From the NCBI RefSeq assembly GCF_963662255.1, contig NC_085049.1, positions 55,971,158 to 56,035,157 of the forward strand: a stretch of DNA of 64,000 bases, in the 5' to 3' direction. Below, piece by piece: positions 1-14,589 of the stretch. Source of the stretch: Cinclus cinclus. Lineage: Eukaryota > Chordata > Aves > Passeriformes > Cinclidae. The notes under the pieces are model-generated. The model was not told the origin of the DNA and did no database searches. It was given only the letters and a program-made list of their open reading frames with translations. How positions within the stretch are numbered: the stretch's first letter is position 1; the number at the start of each line of letters is the position of its first letter. The position numbers were made by a program, and so were the translations under genes.

Positions 1-2071
1 TTCATACACTCATTTCCCTCTTCCCTGGCTGTGCAGAGAGTAATACCATGCACTCACCCTGCTGATGGGATAATCATGCCATTGACCTCTGGGCAATATG
101 TTCTACCTTACAGCTTGAACCTGAGAGACAGATATTCCCTACACCACTTTACCCTATGCAAATCCATGTGCTGTCAAGGACAATATTACAGGCATAATTT
201 GCAGCATGAAACCAAACAGGTGAAACCTCGAATGAGAGCTTTGTAATTGGAAATGGGGCCTGAGGTCCTTAGAAATATGGATTGTTAATGCAGAACAAGG
301 TAGGTTCAGAGAATGTGCCTGGTTTGGAGAGGGAGAAAACAGAATATCAAGTTATTACAATGCATGTCACAGAGAACAGTGAAAAGTTATGTGCTTGATG
401 GATTGCACGTGATTAGAATGAGGGCCTTAGGCAGGGAAATGCAGCTATTAAATATCATTCTTTCTTTAGTCCTATTAATATAACTATCAAACCTTAGAAT
501 AAACTTCATTTGTTAGGTGAATGACCCACGTGTCTCTTCTGCTTGGCTTTTTCCCACATGCAGAAGTTACTTCTCATTGCACATTATTAATAACTGGTGG
601 ACATGCTGCTACTCCCTCCATATTCACTGCCTGCTCATGCACTTGCTCTGCTTCACTGTCACCAAGGGAATGCAGAGTGACTGGCCAGAGGGATTAGTAC
701 ATGGGCTTAATTTGAGTGTTCCACCCAGTATGACAGGCAAATATTCATGACTGTTTTTTTTTTTTTAAATAGCACTCCAAACAAAATACAATTAAACATG
801 TTGTAAATTGTCAGGGCAGGGGTACTGAATGCACTGAATTAAAGGAAGCAGAAGAATGTGAACAGACTATAGGAGAAAGCAATCAACCTAAAACATTTAT
901 TGGTGGACAGCAACTCCTGATTGATGTCTCCTTTTTACTTTGGATGGGGGAGTTATTATTTTCCTCCCTGGTTTCTTCCCACCCCTTGTTCTCATATATT
1001 TTCCTTTTAGCACAGCCTACTGGCATCTCATTCCCAGAAATACATTTTCCTCTGCCAATAACAAAAATGCAAAGCAGAAATGCTCCTTCTACTCTGTACC
1101 CTGTGGGAGCTTGATGTTCTAGCTTCTGAGGAGGCACTGCTTTTGCTAGTCAAGGGAGATGGGGATATGCACTTTGCTCCTTTGATGCCATGCTCTGCCC
1201 TGATTTCTCTTAATAAATATTTGCAAGGCAGTTCAAAAAAGCTCTAGGTCCATTCTCCACAGTTGGAGTACCAGAGATTAATAGAATTAAAGTCTCTTTA
1301 AATCCTGAAGAGAGAGCTCAGAGGAGAAACTGTTTTTTTTTTGCTTTAACACTGTGTGAGTCATACAATGTTTAGTTTGGGTGTTTGATACATCATAGCA
1401 TCTAAGCCAAAAAGACAGCTGTAGAATGAGTGGCAGGTTAACAAAGACTGGAGAACAATCATGTAGAAAAAGCACTAGACTGATCTTGAGAAGGTAGAAA
1501 AAAGTCCTCAAAATTTCAGAGTTGCCAACAAGATTTTATTACAAATCTTGTAGCATGTGGTGGGTTTTTATTCCAAAAACTCCACTTGTGGAATCAAAAG
1601 ATGACAAAAAATATCAGCTTTCATTTATAATTAAAACATCTCTAGCCCCCATGGGAAAAACCTTGAAAACATGACCAAAGGGTAGCCCTTGGAAATCAGA
1701 ATGAAAAGATAAAGAACTCAAACCTTTTATTTTATTTTAGAATTTACCCCACCATGAGTTATACCCTATTTCTGTGCACGGTTGGCCTTTCACCTCTAAA
1801 TATTTCTGCCTGATGGCAGAAACAGACAAAGAACCATTCAGCTAAAATAGAACTACAGATGTTTCAGAAACTGCAGCCATTCTATTTTGGCAGCAATTCA
1901 TAATCAAAATTTTCATATTATGTCCCTTGTCACATTAAAATCCATAAACTAGAATGTGCACATGCTGATCCATATAATAAACTCTCTCCCTTGGAGCTCA
2001 TTTACTGAGGTCAACCTTCTCACATTCTGGCTTCTCAATAAAGGAATATCACAGCAAAGCAAACTGCAATT

Positions 2072-2103
2072 GGGGGGGGGGGGAAAGAAAGAAAAAAAAA
2101 AAA
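2072..2103. repeat. G12 run followed by A-rich low-complexity tract
   Basis: Twelve consecutive G (2072-2083) are followed by an A/G tract with a run of A to 2103. Such a tract is prone to slippage and sequencing error. Confidence 0.9.
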
Positions 2104-2876
2104 GGAGAACTTCTGTCCAGTCAGCTTATCTGACAAGTGTGCAGAGAGGGAAGAGCTTTTCCCCAGACCCACAGAATCAGCAAGTCTCACTTCTTTGTTT
2201 GAGCCCCTCCTAATCACAGTCACCAAAATTAACCCTCAATCACAATTAGAAACTTGTATTTTTCCCCCAAATATCCTAACCCTGTACCTTTTGTCTCTCT
2301 TCACCAACATAAATCAGTATTCTCCTATAGTTTCACACACAGATGATGACAGCATTGTGAGACACAGGAGGACAACACCACGCAATATTTCTATCAGCTA
2401 TAGCTAACTAATAAAATTCTTTATCCATGAAACTTCAAAGATCCTGTAGCAGAAAAGAACACACCACAATATAATAATCAAAAATAGAAAATCTTAAGCA
2501 GATAGAGTCTCCACAGGGACCTTTTCAAAGAGAAACTGTATTTCATTTGTGTAATAACCCTAGGATGAGCTATGCACTGTAGTCCAACCATTAAATACTT
2601 ACACAAATCTTTCAGAAGCTAACAGATGTTTCTTTTATGAGCATAGACAAGTGCCATTCGGCCTTTTTAGACACTTATAAAAAGTTCAGATAATTTTAAG
2701 CTATTTTAATAGCTGCCTGACAATTTTATTAATGCACTCTGCTACAATATGATTCCTTCACAAAAAGACTGACTCATACCATAGATTTTTATACACACTA
2801 GGGTGCATGTTGCTAATGCCTTCCTCTTGATTAGCAAGAAAAGAAAGCTTGTTTTACTGACCAGAAGAAACAGAAA

Positions 2877-2923
2877 GATCTCTGCAGGATTTAACATGAA
2901 CATTGTGTCAGCCTGCAGAGATC
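2877..2923. repeat. Inverted repeat with 12-bp perfect arms
   Basis: GATCTCTGCAGG (2877-2888) and its reverse complement CCTGCAGAGATC (2912-2923) flank a 23-nt loop. The length is near what chance allows in a window of this size. Confidence 0.6.
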
Positions 2924-4075
2924 CTGTCTCGAAATCATCTGGAAGCTTTAATGATTTAGTCAGTGTAAACTGACAGACTGAACTACAGAACCTGCCCAGA
3001 ATCAATTCTGTGGCTCAAATCCTGCCTTGAGCCATAGGTGTCAATGAATTTTAAATTCTAATATTGGCAACAACTGACATCACAAGAACAGCACACCTAT
3101 AAAAAACACAATCATTGCAGGAGAGTTAAGGGCTATGACAGTGTTTATTAAAGCAGGGCTTCACTGGTAGAGCCAAATTCAGGGAAATTTATACAGCACC
3201 TGCTGACTCTGCTGCCTCTCACCACTGCCATCAGCATCTCACTTTCTGGTGTGCTAAATTCACATACAAATGAAAAGTTTAGCATACACTTAACGTGATA
3301 ACCTTATGTATAATAGCTCTTGTAGGAATATAATTACTTAAGTCCCTAAACAAGATGCTTAAATTTGAGAGGGTTTTTTATCTCTTTTTGTTTGTTTGCT
3401 CTTTTTCCTGAGGAAGCTGCAAAACCAGTATGAACCTAGATTGCTACCTCAGGCTTTCTGCAGAGCAATGTGCCAAAGCACCCACATGCTGAGTGTTTGC
3501 AAATTTTAAGTTTGGGATTGACTATGTGCCAGCCCCTCTTCAGCTCTGGGCACTTGATCCTGCACCAAAATCGCTGCTGACCTTTTCTGGTATTTATGAT
3601 GTCAGTATGGATTTTTATCATTATTTGAGCTCCTGACACAAAGCAAACAGCTTCTATAGCATATTTTTATTCATGCAAAATATGAACACGTGAATCTCAG
3701 CATTCCTGTCAAGCTTGCCATTTCTCTTTCTTGTATGCTTGATTACTGGAGGTCACCTTTCCAGAGAAGACTTACTTGCACAGATGAACACCACTTGTAG
3801 CTTGTATTCTCTGTGTGACTTAATATACAAGCAGAGTTATTTGAAAAGTACTAGTTAGGTATTATCCAGTCTCTGTTGTTTATAAGTACTTAAAATATTC
3901 ATTGCATCAGCTAGCTGGATTGTGAGGCTAACATGCAGTAAGACATCACTGTTTAATACAGCCACTGAGTTTTGACATGTACTTAGAAATATCATAATGC
4001 CCTTTGATGTAGCATTCAATTTAACAGAGAGCTCCTCAACACTGATCTCTACAGGGATTATTCAGGTCTCATTTG

Positions 4076-4095
4076 TGAGTCTCAGCTGAGACTCA
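4076..4095. repeat. 20-bp perfect palindrome
   Basis: TGAGTCTCAGCTGAGACTCA reads the same on both strands. The centre is the E-box CAGCTG, and each end has a TGAGTC half resembling an AP-1 site. Imperfect complementarity (TTTGT / ACAAA) continues outside with a 2-nt offset. Possible regulatory element or chance. Confidence 0.8.
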
Positions 4096-6120
4096 TACAA
4101 AGCAATGGTCTAAAAAAACAAGGCAGACACAAGAATTGTCACTTGACAATGTAAAGCACAAAGAGTTTCTCTTGCTCTTTACATGTGGTGCACCCAGCAC
4201 ACAGAGACTGGGATCTGGACTGAAACTGCAACTTATAAGATATATAATTACGATGACTGTTCTAGTCAGGTCCCAAATAAATTAAATGCTGAGAATCCAT
4301 ATTTAGCACTCAGTAAAATTAAAAATCAGAATCTTGGAAAGAAGACCCCATATTGCAGTACCAAGAGTTTGGGTGAGCAAGAATAATACAACAATTAGCA
4401 GATATGGGCTTTGAAAGAACTTTAAGATTGATGGCACAGAACATAGCTTCGGACTCATTTTTTTCTCAGAAGAATTTACACAGTTTCTGCAATAAAAACA
4501 TATTGGTTACAATCCTTGTTGTCTGAAACACTCTGCAGCACTTCATCCAAGAATACACTATGATCTGCAGTCCCACACTTTTGCCTTTAGGCTAGGTACT
4601 TTCTCAAATTTAGAACTGTCAGAATCTAGTGAAAGATGAATAGGAAACATAATCAGTGTCAACTAAGCCACAGAAAACACGCATGACAGGTTATCTTCAC
4701 CAGAATGGCTGCAGACTCAAACCTCTGAAGTCAACATTTTGGAGATATATCTCAGTCCTAGAGGAAAACATTCTACCTATCTATAGAGCAAGAGAGTATG
4801 AGGCTAAAGCAGAAATGCCCAAATCCCAGCTGAAAAGCTGGATATGACTCTTGAAATTTAAGTTACGAGTTCCCAAAGACATATTTATGCATAAGGACTG
4901 AAGCCTGTATATAAAATGATTAATAAATATACAAACCCCACTGACTTCCTAGGAAAAACTGTTAAATGCTACATTGCTTGAGACACTGTTTCAGGCCACC
5001 AAAGAGAGGTAGGAATTTCTCCCAAAGCTTATGGCTGCCACTTCAAAGAAGAGATTTTTAAATTTCTGCACTCTGCTACAGAACAGTTGGATCACTTATT
5101 TTAAGGGTGTATGCAAAGAGCTTATCTGAAAAGGGCAGAAGAGCAATAATTTACAAAGAAATCCTACTGCCTTTTTCCCATCTACAGAGCAAATGGAGTA
5201 GTACTTTTACCACCTAAAATATTAAGTTACTATGTAAGGGTCTGATCTTTCCAGCAACTCTTAAAATGACTGGCATAAGAACCTTTGCAGAATAAGGATT
5301 CTGGGTATTTCAGATGCTATTTAAAATATACTGTGGGCCCTTCTACACAGCAAATCAGACCTGGTTAAATTACAAGACAGTCCTGAATCTGAGTTTCTTC
5401 CAAGCATGGTGTCCAAAAAAAAAGGAATCTGAGCTACTGGTCTCCCTTCAACAATGTTTTTGTTGAGAAAAAGTCTTCCCAGGCACAGAAAGAATCACAG
5501 ACTCTAGGACTTTCTCTCTCTGTGTGGCTGCAATTTGGAAAAGGCTGTGCTGGACTGCCTCATCAGTTATGTTGCTGCAACCTGGAGACAGAAGTTCTTG
5601 CCTTTCCTGCACTGATGTGAAAAATTCTTTAATTTGCTCAAAAAGCATCTTGGTGTAGGCAGGTTTACAATGGTGGCTTCTGGCCAACAACTGGTTGTTA
5701 GACATTTCTAGGAGGAGACCCAGTGGATCTAAAGCTGCCCTCTTAACTGGGGTTGGGTGCAATGACAGATTCCTTTGGAGACTAGTGTTTCCCTTCATAG
5801 GAGTTTTATTGTTCTACTGTTTATGTAATATTTCAACAAACATTCTTGATTGCCCCCAAGAAATCTTTATGAATTTACTTGGGACTTCTGAGAGAGAAAC
5901 AAGGAAGAGATTAAAACATTAGTGTAGTAAAATATCCTTTGGAGGAAGATTTGTGGCTCAAGACATGAGACAATCTTTCAATCTTTTGTAATGGGGGTGG
6001 GAGAAATAAAAAGATACTTAGGAAAAAATGAGAATCACCACAGAACTTAGGCCAAACTTTACAAAGCAGCTAAAGAATTTCAGTATCTCTCCAAATTACT
6101 TGCCTTTCCTTCTACTTCCA

Positions 6121-7845
6121 CTGAATCACAGAACAACACAATAATTGAGGCTGAAAAAGACCTTTATATCCTACCATTGAAGTAATATTACCAAGTCCAC
6201 CACAAAACCCCTAAGTGTCCCTAAGTGACACATCTACACAGCTTTTAAATACAGCCAGGGATGGTGACCCCACAACTTCCTGGGCAGCCTGTTCCAATGC
6301 TTGCCAACCTTTTCTATGAAGGCATCTTCTGCTGCCCTTCCCTGAACACATTCCAGCAACTCCATGTCTTTCTTGCAGTGAGGGGCCCAGAGCTGAACAC
6401 GGGACTTGAGGTGTGACCTCAGCAGTGCTCAGAACAGAGGGACAGTCACTGCCCTGGTCCTGCTGGCCAAATTATTGCTGATCCAGGCCAGGGTGCCACT
6501 GGCCTTCTTGGCCACCTCAGCCACACTGGCTCGTGTTCAGCTGCTGTTGACCAACTTACAGACCCTTGCTCACTGGGCAGTTTTCCAACCATTCTGCCCC
6601 GAACCTGTAGTGCTGCATAGGGTTGTTGTGACCCAAGTGCAGGACCTGGCACTTTGCCTTCTTGAAACTCACAGAACTGGCCCTGGCCCATTGATTCAGC
6701 CTGTCCAGATCCTTCCTGTCCAGATCCTTCCTGCCCTCCAACAGGTCAATGCTCCCACTCAACTTGGTGTTGACCGAGCATGCACCTGATCCCCTCATCC
6801 AGAACACTGATAAAGATATTAAATTAAACTAGCCCCAGTGCTGAGCCCTGGGACACACCACCAGTGACTGGCTGCCAAATGGATTTAGCTCCATTCACCA
6901 CCACTCTCTGGGCCCAGTCATCCAGCAAGTTTTTTATCCAGACAACATGTCTAACCCATGGGAAGCCAGTTGCTGTGAGAATGCTGTGAGAAACCATGTC
7001 TAAGACTTTACTAAAGTTTAGGTACACAACATCCACTGCCTTTCCCTCATCCACTAAGCGGAGTCATCTTTGTCACAGAAGGAGATCAGGTGGGTCAAGC
7101 AGGACCTGCCTTTCACAAACCCATGCTAGCAGGGCCCGACCATGTCCTGCACATACAGCATGGCAGCACCCAAGGTGACCTGTTCCATGACCTTCCCTGG
7201 CCCCAAGGTCAGGCCAACAGGCCTGTAATTCTCCAGATGCTCCTTCTGGCCCTTCCTGTAAATGGGCATCCCATTTATTAACCTCCAGTCCACTGGGACC
7301 TCCCTGGTTAGCCAGACCTGCTGACAGATTCAGCCAGGCACTGCTCCTGGCTGGCTCCCTCACCAGCTGGGTCAGGAAATTATCTTCCACACACTTCAGG
7401 AACTTCCTGGACTGTCTCCTCTCCTCCACGTTATACTTCCAGCTAAGAAAGTTCAACTTACCTCTCTGGTAAGTTCAAGCCCAGCACAAGAACAAGGACT
7501 AGCAACTGTGAGACTTCCTAGCTGCTTATAGAGTATTTCTTCTGCCTCCTCATCCCAGCTGAGTGGCCTACAACAGACTCTCACCATGGATTTGCTTTGT
7601 TGGCTTTCCCTCTGATTATTACCCTTAAACAATGAACTCTGATGTCACCATCATCGAGGTCATCTTTGCTAAGGGAACTTCAGCCTGTGACACACACTGG
7701 AGAGCAAGCCAGAGCCTGGACACTTCCCCTCTCCTCTGCAGCATTTGGGATCCAAAGTCCTCTCCCACCCCAGCTCAACACCTGGGCTATGACATTGTCT
7801 CATCTATTCTTTCTTTGTGCACGACTGCCTGGAGATGAGCAGATG
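6121..7845 (-). mobile_element. CR1 LINE fragment, 5'-truncated and internally deleted
   Basis: CR1 is the dominant avian non-LTR retrotransposon. Read on the minus strand, this copy starts in the endonuclease C-terminal region (about 7845-7340), where WKYNVEERRQSRKF and CVEDNFLTQLV match CR1 ORF2. It then jumps directly into the reverse transcriptase (about 7320-6560), with MDEGKAVDVVYLNFSK, LDDWAQRVVVNGAKS and [15 protein letters not shown], and ends in the 3' UTR near 6121. The segment that should separate endonuclease and RT is missing. A 15-bp unit is tandemly duplicated at 6701-6730, giving a repeated KDLDR. Stops and frameshifts make it non-functional. It is co-oriented with LARGE1. 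The exact subfamily is not assigned; the 3' end resembles the copy at 46485-47010. Confidence 0.92.
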
Positions 7846-9760
7846 TAGACACTGACCAATTTATTGCCAGGATTAAAAAACTGCAGAGAAGCAGGTGGTC
7901 AGCTGGGATTAAAAAGACACACGGGACAACTTACGAAATCGTGCATTTGGGAGTTGTGCTGTGTATGTTATGAGGGCAGTAGCACAGTAATTCTGTCTCC
8001 AAGTGTAAATTGGAGCTTGTCACAGCTCTAATCAGATGAACACTCTTGCCTAGCTCTACGGAGACTGGTTTACACACATTTTACTTCCAATAATTATTCT
8101 TCTCAATATTTCCATATTTTCTGCCGCATTTCTGTGTTTTCTTTCAATCTTACATCTGCCTCTGCTCTATGCTCCTCTTTTTACAAGTAGTCTTTATACT
8201 TGGTTTTATTCCCCCAGTAAAAAAAGCAAGGGATCTTCACTGAAATTATGACAGAAATTATAAGCAAAGAGACAATCCCCCTCATTGTCTCAATTCAGAT
8301 TGTGCTCTCTCTGACCATGGAGTCCTCTATGCCCAGGGTCTGTTTATCCGCATTTCTTTTCCTGCTATGACATGCTATTACAACATATTCAGTCAAATAT
8401 TGCTATTGATGGGACAGCTGCACACAGTGAGACAGTACAACAGTACAGCATTACTTCCCAGGCATACATTTATGTTACTTATGGTTGCCAAGGTACATGT
8501 TTACATGAAATTCAAGGTTCAGTGGAGGGAAAAGCTTGGTGAAGAAGTCTGAACAATACCTGAAGAGGAGGAAAAATTCATATTCCTTAATGAAGAAAAT
8601 GTGTGAATAATTAAATTAAGCAAAAAGGTGACTGCTTCCGGCTTGCTGAAAAGATACCAGTGTATCCACAGAAGGGAATGGAAACAAATGCATGAAGAAG
8701 TAAGCACTAGAACCCAGTCCTTGAAATAGAGCTGAAGATAGTAGGTCCTCCCCTGTAGCTGGCTACTGGGAAAAACAGACCTTGTGGACTTCAGCAGGAG
8801 ATTAAGTACAGTAAATGTGCTCTTTCCTGGCTCCCTCCTAATGGAGTGGTGTATTTTGGCTTCTCAAAATAAATACTCTCATTTGCTTAGGCTGACTTTG
8901 CTTGAGATAATTTTGAGAGCGCTGGTGAAACACATCAAGGCTACACTTCTGCAGGGTTGTAAATCTTTAAACCCAGGACGCTGGAATGCCTCTGCACTTA
9001 CCAGCACTGCAATACATATGCTGAGGGCAAGAGGAGAACAACAGAGTATATCTCTGACTCTGAACAGCTGGCAACACTGAAACCTGGGAGAATTTCCTGG
9101 TTTTAGCAGTGTGCTAGCCAGAAAGTGCTCTGCTTTGTGACACGGTAATGGGGAACTTTTTTGTAATCATCTCCTTACAGAGTTACTCTGAAAGTCTCCT
9201 TTCTCAGACTGACTATGAAGTACATTTTCAAGGAGCTGTGAGAAATGGAAATAGGTAGGGAAAAATATTTTAGGTGTTCTGAATCCAGACCTCTTTATCA
9301 ACTCATTAAGAGGAAACTTATTCCTATTCACATGTGTAACTCTGCTCCCTTCATTTTCCTTCCTGGTTCAAGAATGATCCCAGCTTCATTCATTCTCAGT
9401 GGTTCTACAGTTCTACTGAAAGTAACAATTAAGTTTTATCAATGAAAACATAATAAAACCCAAGTTCTTCCAAGAGGTATTGAACAATACTTAACTACAT
9501 TGTGTTCATAACTCTTTATCATCTACTGTATTGTCAGGCTCTCACCTGCCCCAAATAATTAGACCAATAAAACAAACTACACAGATAATAATCGGCTTTG
9601 TCAATTTTTCTATACAGAACATCACTGAGAGAAGAGCTCACGAAGAGAACAATTATATTCAAACATCAAAAGCTGAAAGAGTGAAAACATTGTACAAACC
9701 TCATCTTGCCCTTTCACCCCCACTGTATTGCTTGCCTCATCATTCTCCCCCCACCCCTTA

Positions 9761-10009
<249 letters not shown>

Positions 10010-10572
10010 TCATTAGAAAGAGAAAATTTTCCTGACACTAATTTCTTGTCATAATGGAAAATCTCTGAGGTGGAAAGTCATCTAAAAGCCTGGTTCTAAA
10101 TTTACTTCGGAAGCTCTGAAATACACTAAAGCTTCTGGAAGCTTGGGAAAAAAAGAAGTTCTTTGAGGCAACCTCTTCACACAATATAATTAAAATTAGT
10201 TGAGCCTTTCCGGTCTGGTACAATTCATTCTGAGACATCCATGTGTCCTGATAAAACTGAAATACATTATTAGTCTAAAACTTCAGGTGTATTGTATATT
10301 ACTTTCATTTTCAACCAAAAAAAAAAAGAGCTGTCATTCTCAAAATTTTATCTGATGCAGAAGTAACAAGCATATTTTCCTTATATTTTTTATAGAATTG
10401 GTGGTCATGATTTCAAAAGGCCAGTCATTTGAAATAATGAATCAGAAAATTGAAGAAAAAAATTGTTTCTTACAAACTCTAATTTTCCTTAAGCCTTACA
10501 TCTTTAACTTAAACCTACTGAGGTCCCAAAGACATATTCAAATGTAGAGAAAGTGACAGAAAATTTTCAGCC

Positions 10573-10662
10573 ACATTTTTGTTTTTATGTATTGAATGTG
10601 GCAAACTCAAACATTTTACATTTTTGCTTTTATGTACTGAATGTGGCAAACTCAAACATTTT
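10573..10662. repeat. 45-bp tandem duplication (two copies)
   Basis: Copies at 10573-10617 and 10618-10662 abut exactly and differ at only two of 45 positions (both T/C). Each carries ATGTGGCAAACTCAAACA and a T-rich start. It lies in the intron about 0.6 kb upstream (gene sense) of the DxD exon. It is non-coding. Confidence 0.95.
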
Positions 10663-13600
10663 CATTTCTTCAGTAAGAGCTAAAAAAAACCCATTTGTAC
10701 AGCTTCTAAGATAAAAGTTAGGAGACTAAATTCAGTACTACACTGTATTACTGGTACCAGGATGTTCCTGCGTTTAGTTTTCTTTTTGTGAGACTTGAGT
10801 TCTCAAATATCAAAAGTTTCTGCTTAAAGTGGGATATTAGAAGTTTTTGAGCAGTTCCTATTTCTCTGTCTGAAGCTCCTCATTTGTTTTAAGGGGCATG
10901 CACTACAACTCCCAGATTTTAAGTTTTCCATTCAGTCGTGGTCTCAATAACTTCATTTAGTATTTTGTCTACAAAAACTTGAGTGAGACAGATTTTAGGA
11001 TTTCTCCTGGCATGTTACACTCTGGAGAAAGTAGGCAGAAACTCTGTGTATTCATAAAATGGAGGAGATTTATTCTGTTGTTTAACTATCTCTTATCTAT
11101 TCACTGCCATTGTAAATTTTATCATATGAAACTACATTTGCACCAAAAAAAAAAATTCCCCCAAAATCATTAGAGAAAACCTTCTGTAAGAGAATGAGTT
11201 CCTACATTTGGAAGTTGGAAGCATGGTTGAAGAAAGGGTAATATAATAGGTGCTTAGAGCACATTTCTTTCTGAACATAACAAAACAAGGCCTCTGATGA
11301 TGTAAGCTGACCTTGTCTATTCCCTTTAAAATGGCACACAACTTTTCTCTGTATTCTCAGGATTCCTGTATCAGGGCAGAACACTCTCCCACTGCAAAGT
11401 TCATTGAAAAGACAGAGGGAAGTAGAATGAACCTTTAAGGAGAAAGACAAGAATTTCAGGGGAAAGGCAGGAAAAGCAGATTCTCATAAAATAGAAACAG
11501 AAAGTGCAAACTGAAGTGTGAAGTTTTGGTTGGTTTGTTGAAAACGCAATGCTCCCCAGAAACACCTTCTGTATGTAACAGAGATAATTTCAAATTCACA
11601 CCCTCACAACTCATTTGTGATCCTTGCTTTCCCACGTGGTGGCTTTAGGAATGGACCATCACATCATGGTGTATCTACTTTGCTTCTGCAAACCACACTG
11701 TTCTGAATCTGCCACTTGATGTCCTTGTGCTAGATCAGTCATACCTGACACGTTGAAAGTGTTAGACATTTTACAGACTTGAGCTTGCTTTTACCCAATG
11801 CGATGTTATTAATTTTGGATGGCATGTCCTTCATTTTATTAGCTGAAATATTTCCCCAGAAAAATACCCAGTGTGTTTATGCAAATAAGTTGAATAAGGT
11901 AGGGGTTCATATGTTGCATAAATAGCCTGACACAAGCAGGGAAGGCAAAAGGTGTCTGGAAAAGTAAATCACCTTCAAAGTGCAGATATCCTTTTTGCTC
12001 TCAGGATTCCAATTTCTAACAGCACTGCCATGTACCACTGCAGGGAAGAAACCCTTGTCTGGCAGCTCCTTCTGCTCTGGCACACAGAAGCCAAAAGCCT
12101 GCCATCCTAAAGCCTAATGTCTGAAGGCATCACTTTTAAAAATGAAAGGGGCAGCCCCTGTTCCAAATGGTCCATCACATCTGGCTAGCACGTGTTGGGT
12201 TTGAGCATATGTTGAAGCCTGGACTCTCAATCAGTTCAATTTATCCACAGTTTCCTCTCCTGTGATGCAGAGTTGACTAAGACACAGACAGAGATCCTAA
12301 TTAGCCCCGAGCATCATTTCTTCATGGCTTTGCTATTCACAAATAATGTAACAGTTCCGAAATCATGGTAAGGAAAACTCCTTACACTACAAGAGGACTG
12401 TGAAGGTCACTCTGGGTACTACATAGTCTTATTAGAAGAAATACACAGGCACAGCACTGGAATAAGTGTTTAGTCCTTGTTCTAGTTTCCGCCAGGACCT
12501 GGAGGTTATTCTGTATCACCTCAAATCATTGCTGGGGGCAGGAAGAAGAGGAGATTCTCTGTCTTCTGAGAAGAAGGGTGTGGCCTCCTGTTGAACAACC
12601 ATTTTTCTAACTATTGCCTAAATACTTTCTGTAAGATTTAATACAATTTTGTTTCTCTAGGATAGTTAAAATGGCCTATAAATTGCATGTCTGTGAATCA
12701 TCTGCTAACAAGCTACATCAGAAGTGGCTTCACAGAACAAATATTCCTAGAAGATACATCAGTAACATTAAAAAGTAGAGTTAGCAAAAGAGAGAGAAAC
12801 AAAAGTGTGACAGATTTTGCCATTTGTATAATTCCCAGTACAGCAGAAATAGCACACCTTGGATCTCTAGCTCTCAAGATCTGTGTTTTTGTTCATGAGA
12901 GAAGAGTAAAGAAAAGCATTTAGCTGGTGCTGACATTGATTTTTTTTTAAGTTAACTGAAACAGCATCTACTCACTAAAGGTCTTTCATCAGAACCATTT
13001 TTATTCCTTTTGTAACTGAAGCCTGAAAACAAACCAAATTACCTAATTATTTGAATTTAAAAATCACAAGCCCATAAGTCTGCATGCAGCATGTAACTGA
13101 TCACCTGGTAAACACCAGAGAGGTGGGAACAACAGCCTCTGTGTTCAGGTGTCTTCCCTAATTGTGCTGAATCTCTAGGATAAGCTGACCAGATCACAGC
13201 TGCTGTACACAGCCTGACTCAGCTCTCTCACAGTTGCTACCACTGTATAAATGCTCATTACAGTTAGCAAAAGCGTTGTTTTTAAGAGAGAAGTCGGATA
13301 TAGACGTGAAGCTTAAAATCAAGCTTCCCATTTCCTTGATGGAGAGAGGGGGAAATGGTGGCTTGCTCTCAGTTTGTGAATTAATTGTATAATGATTCCC
13401 AAGTACTTAGGTATTTTTATTTTTTAAAACACTTGCGTCTGGCTGCCCACACATTATTCTCACAAAGAACAACTCTTGTACCAAGTAATCACAAATATAT
13501 CCAGCCAGACTTTGCCTCTTATACTGTACTTCTTTAGGGAACAGCATGATTTCTTTAATATGCTTTTTTCCCCCCACAAACAGATTATGGGGAAACTTGC

Positions 13601-14589
13601 CCAGGCATCCCAGGTGAATACTGACTGTTCCACTGGAGCCTCTTTGGAAGGGATGGAGGCTTGGACTTGTAGACACAGCATAAAATAATTTGGAAAACAG
13701 TACCAGCCTGAACAGAATGACAGTGACCAACACAGAAGGACAAAAAACTCTGGAGTGCCTGTATTGTGTCAGAACAATCAACCACTGAGCTCTGTAGCAT
13801 CATATAGTGGATGGTGGCAGATGCCTACTGAAGAATATAAACCCAGGGGAACTCGACACCAATACTGCCCCCATACAGATTCCCATCCTGCAGTGAGCTG
13901 CACCAAATTTTGGAGCTACTGGTGGCATTTTTGTTGATTAATAACTTTTGGTGGATTTTTCATCTGTGAATTAGGTTGAATTAGGATACAGTTTCATATC
14001 TGGTAAAAGTCCAACTCATTATATTCCATTATTATATTTCTATTTAAACCTCATGCTCTTAAAGGCTTTCAGTTTGTATACCAAGATACTTTGCAAATAT
14101 GACTTTGCTGCCCTTATCCTTCTCTTCTCTGCATTAGTAAAATCATGATAAACACAGCAGTGAGGTGAAGCACAAGAAAAGGGATGATGTATTTGCTTTC
14201 TTACCTTAGTGCTTTTTTTACATATACACAGACTGAAGCATTGAAACAGTAGCAAACACAAAAGCAGAGGAAAGCTAAATTAAGGCCATATGGGACTGTA
14301 GGACTGTAGATGTTTCTTGTTTACCATCTTATCTGAAGACTGGAGGTTGACAGAAAGCCTAATAGCCTGATTCGCTACATGCTTCTTGGATTGGAAGGTG
14401 ATATATAATAGTGACATTAAAAAAAGCTCTCAAAAAAGTTTTAGATAGCAACTGCATAAACTTAAGACTGCATTTCCTTTCTATAAATAAAAGTTTCCGT
14501 TCTAAAAGCATTTCCCCTGTTAACAACTTCTGATTACCACCCTACCAGAAGAAAGTTCTATCCTGACTTTTCCTGATGAACGGGTTGTA

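Noticed and set aside
2072..2083. G12 run as a G-quadruplex
   Set aside because: A single homopolymer without loop-separated G-tracts is more simply a slippage product.
5448..5798. 116-residue minus-strand ORF
   Set aside because: No recognisable family, no splice or promoter context, and a length that chance allows in 64 kb. A protein search with hits outside birds would be needed to revive it.
6406..6789. 127-residue plus-strand ORF and neighbouring plus-strand ORFs to 7281
   Set aside because: They are antisense shadows of the CR1 reverse-transcriptase and 3' regions.
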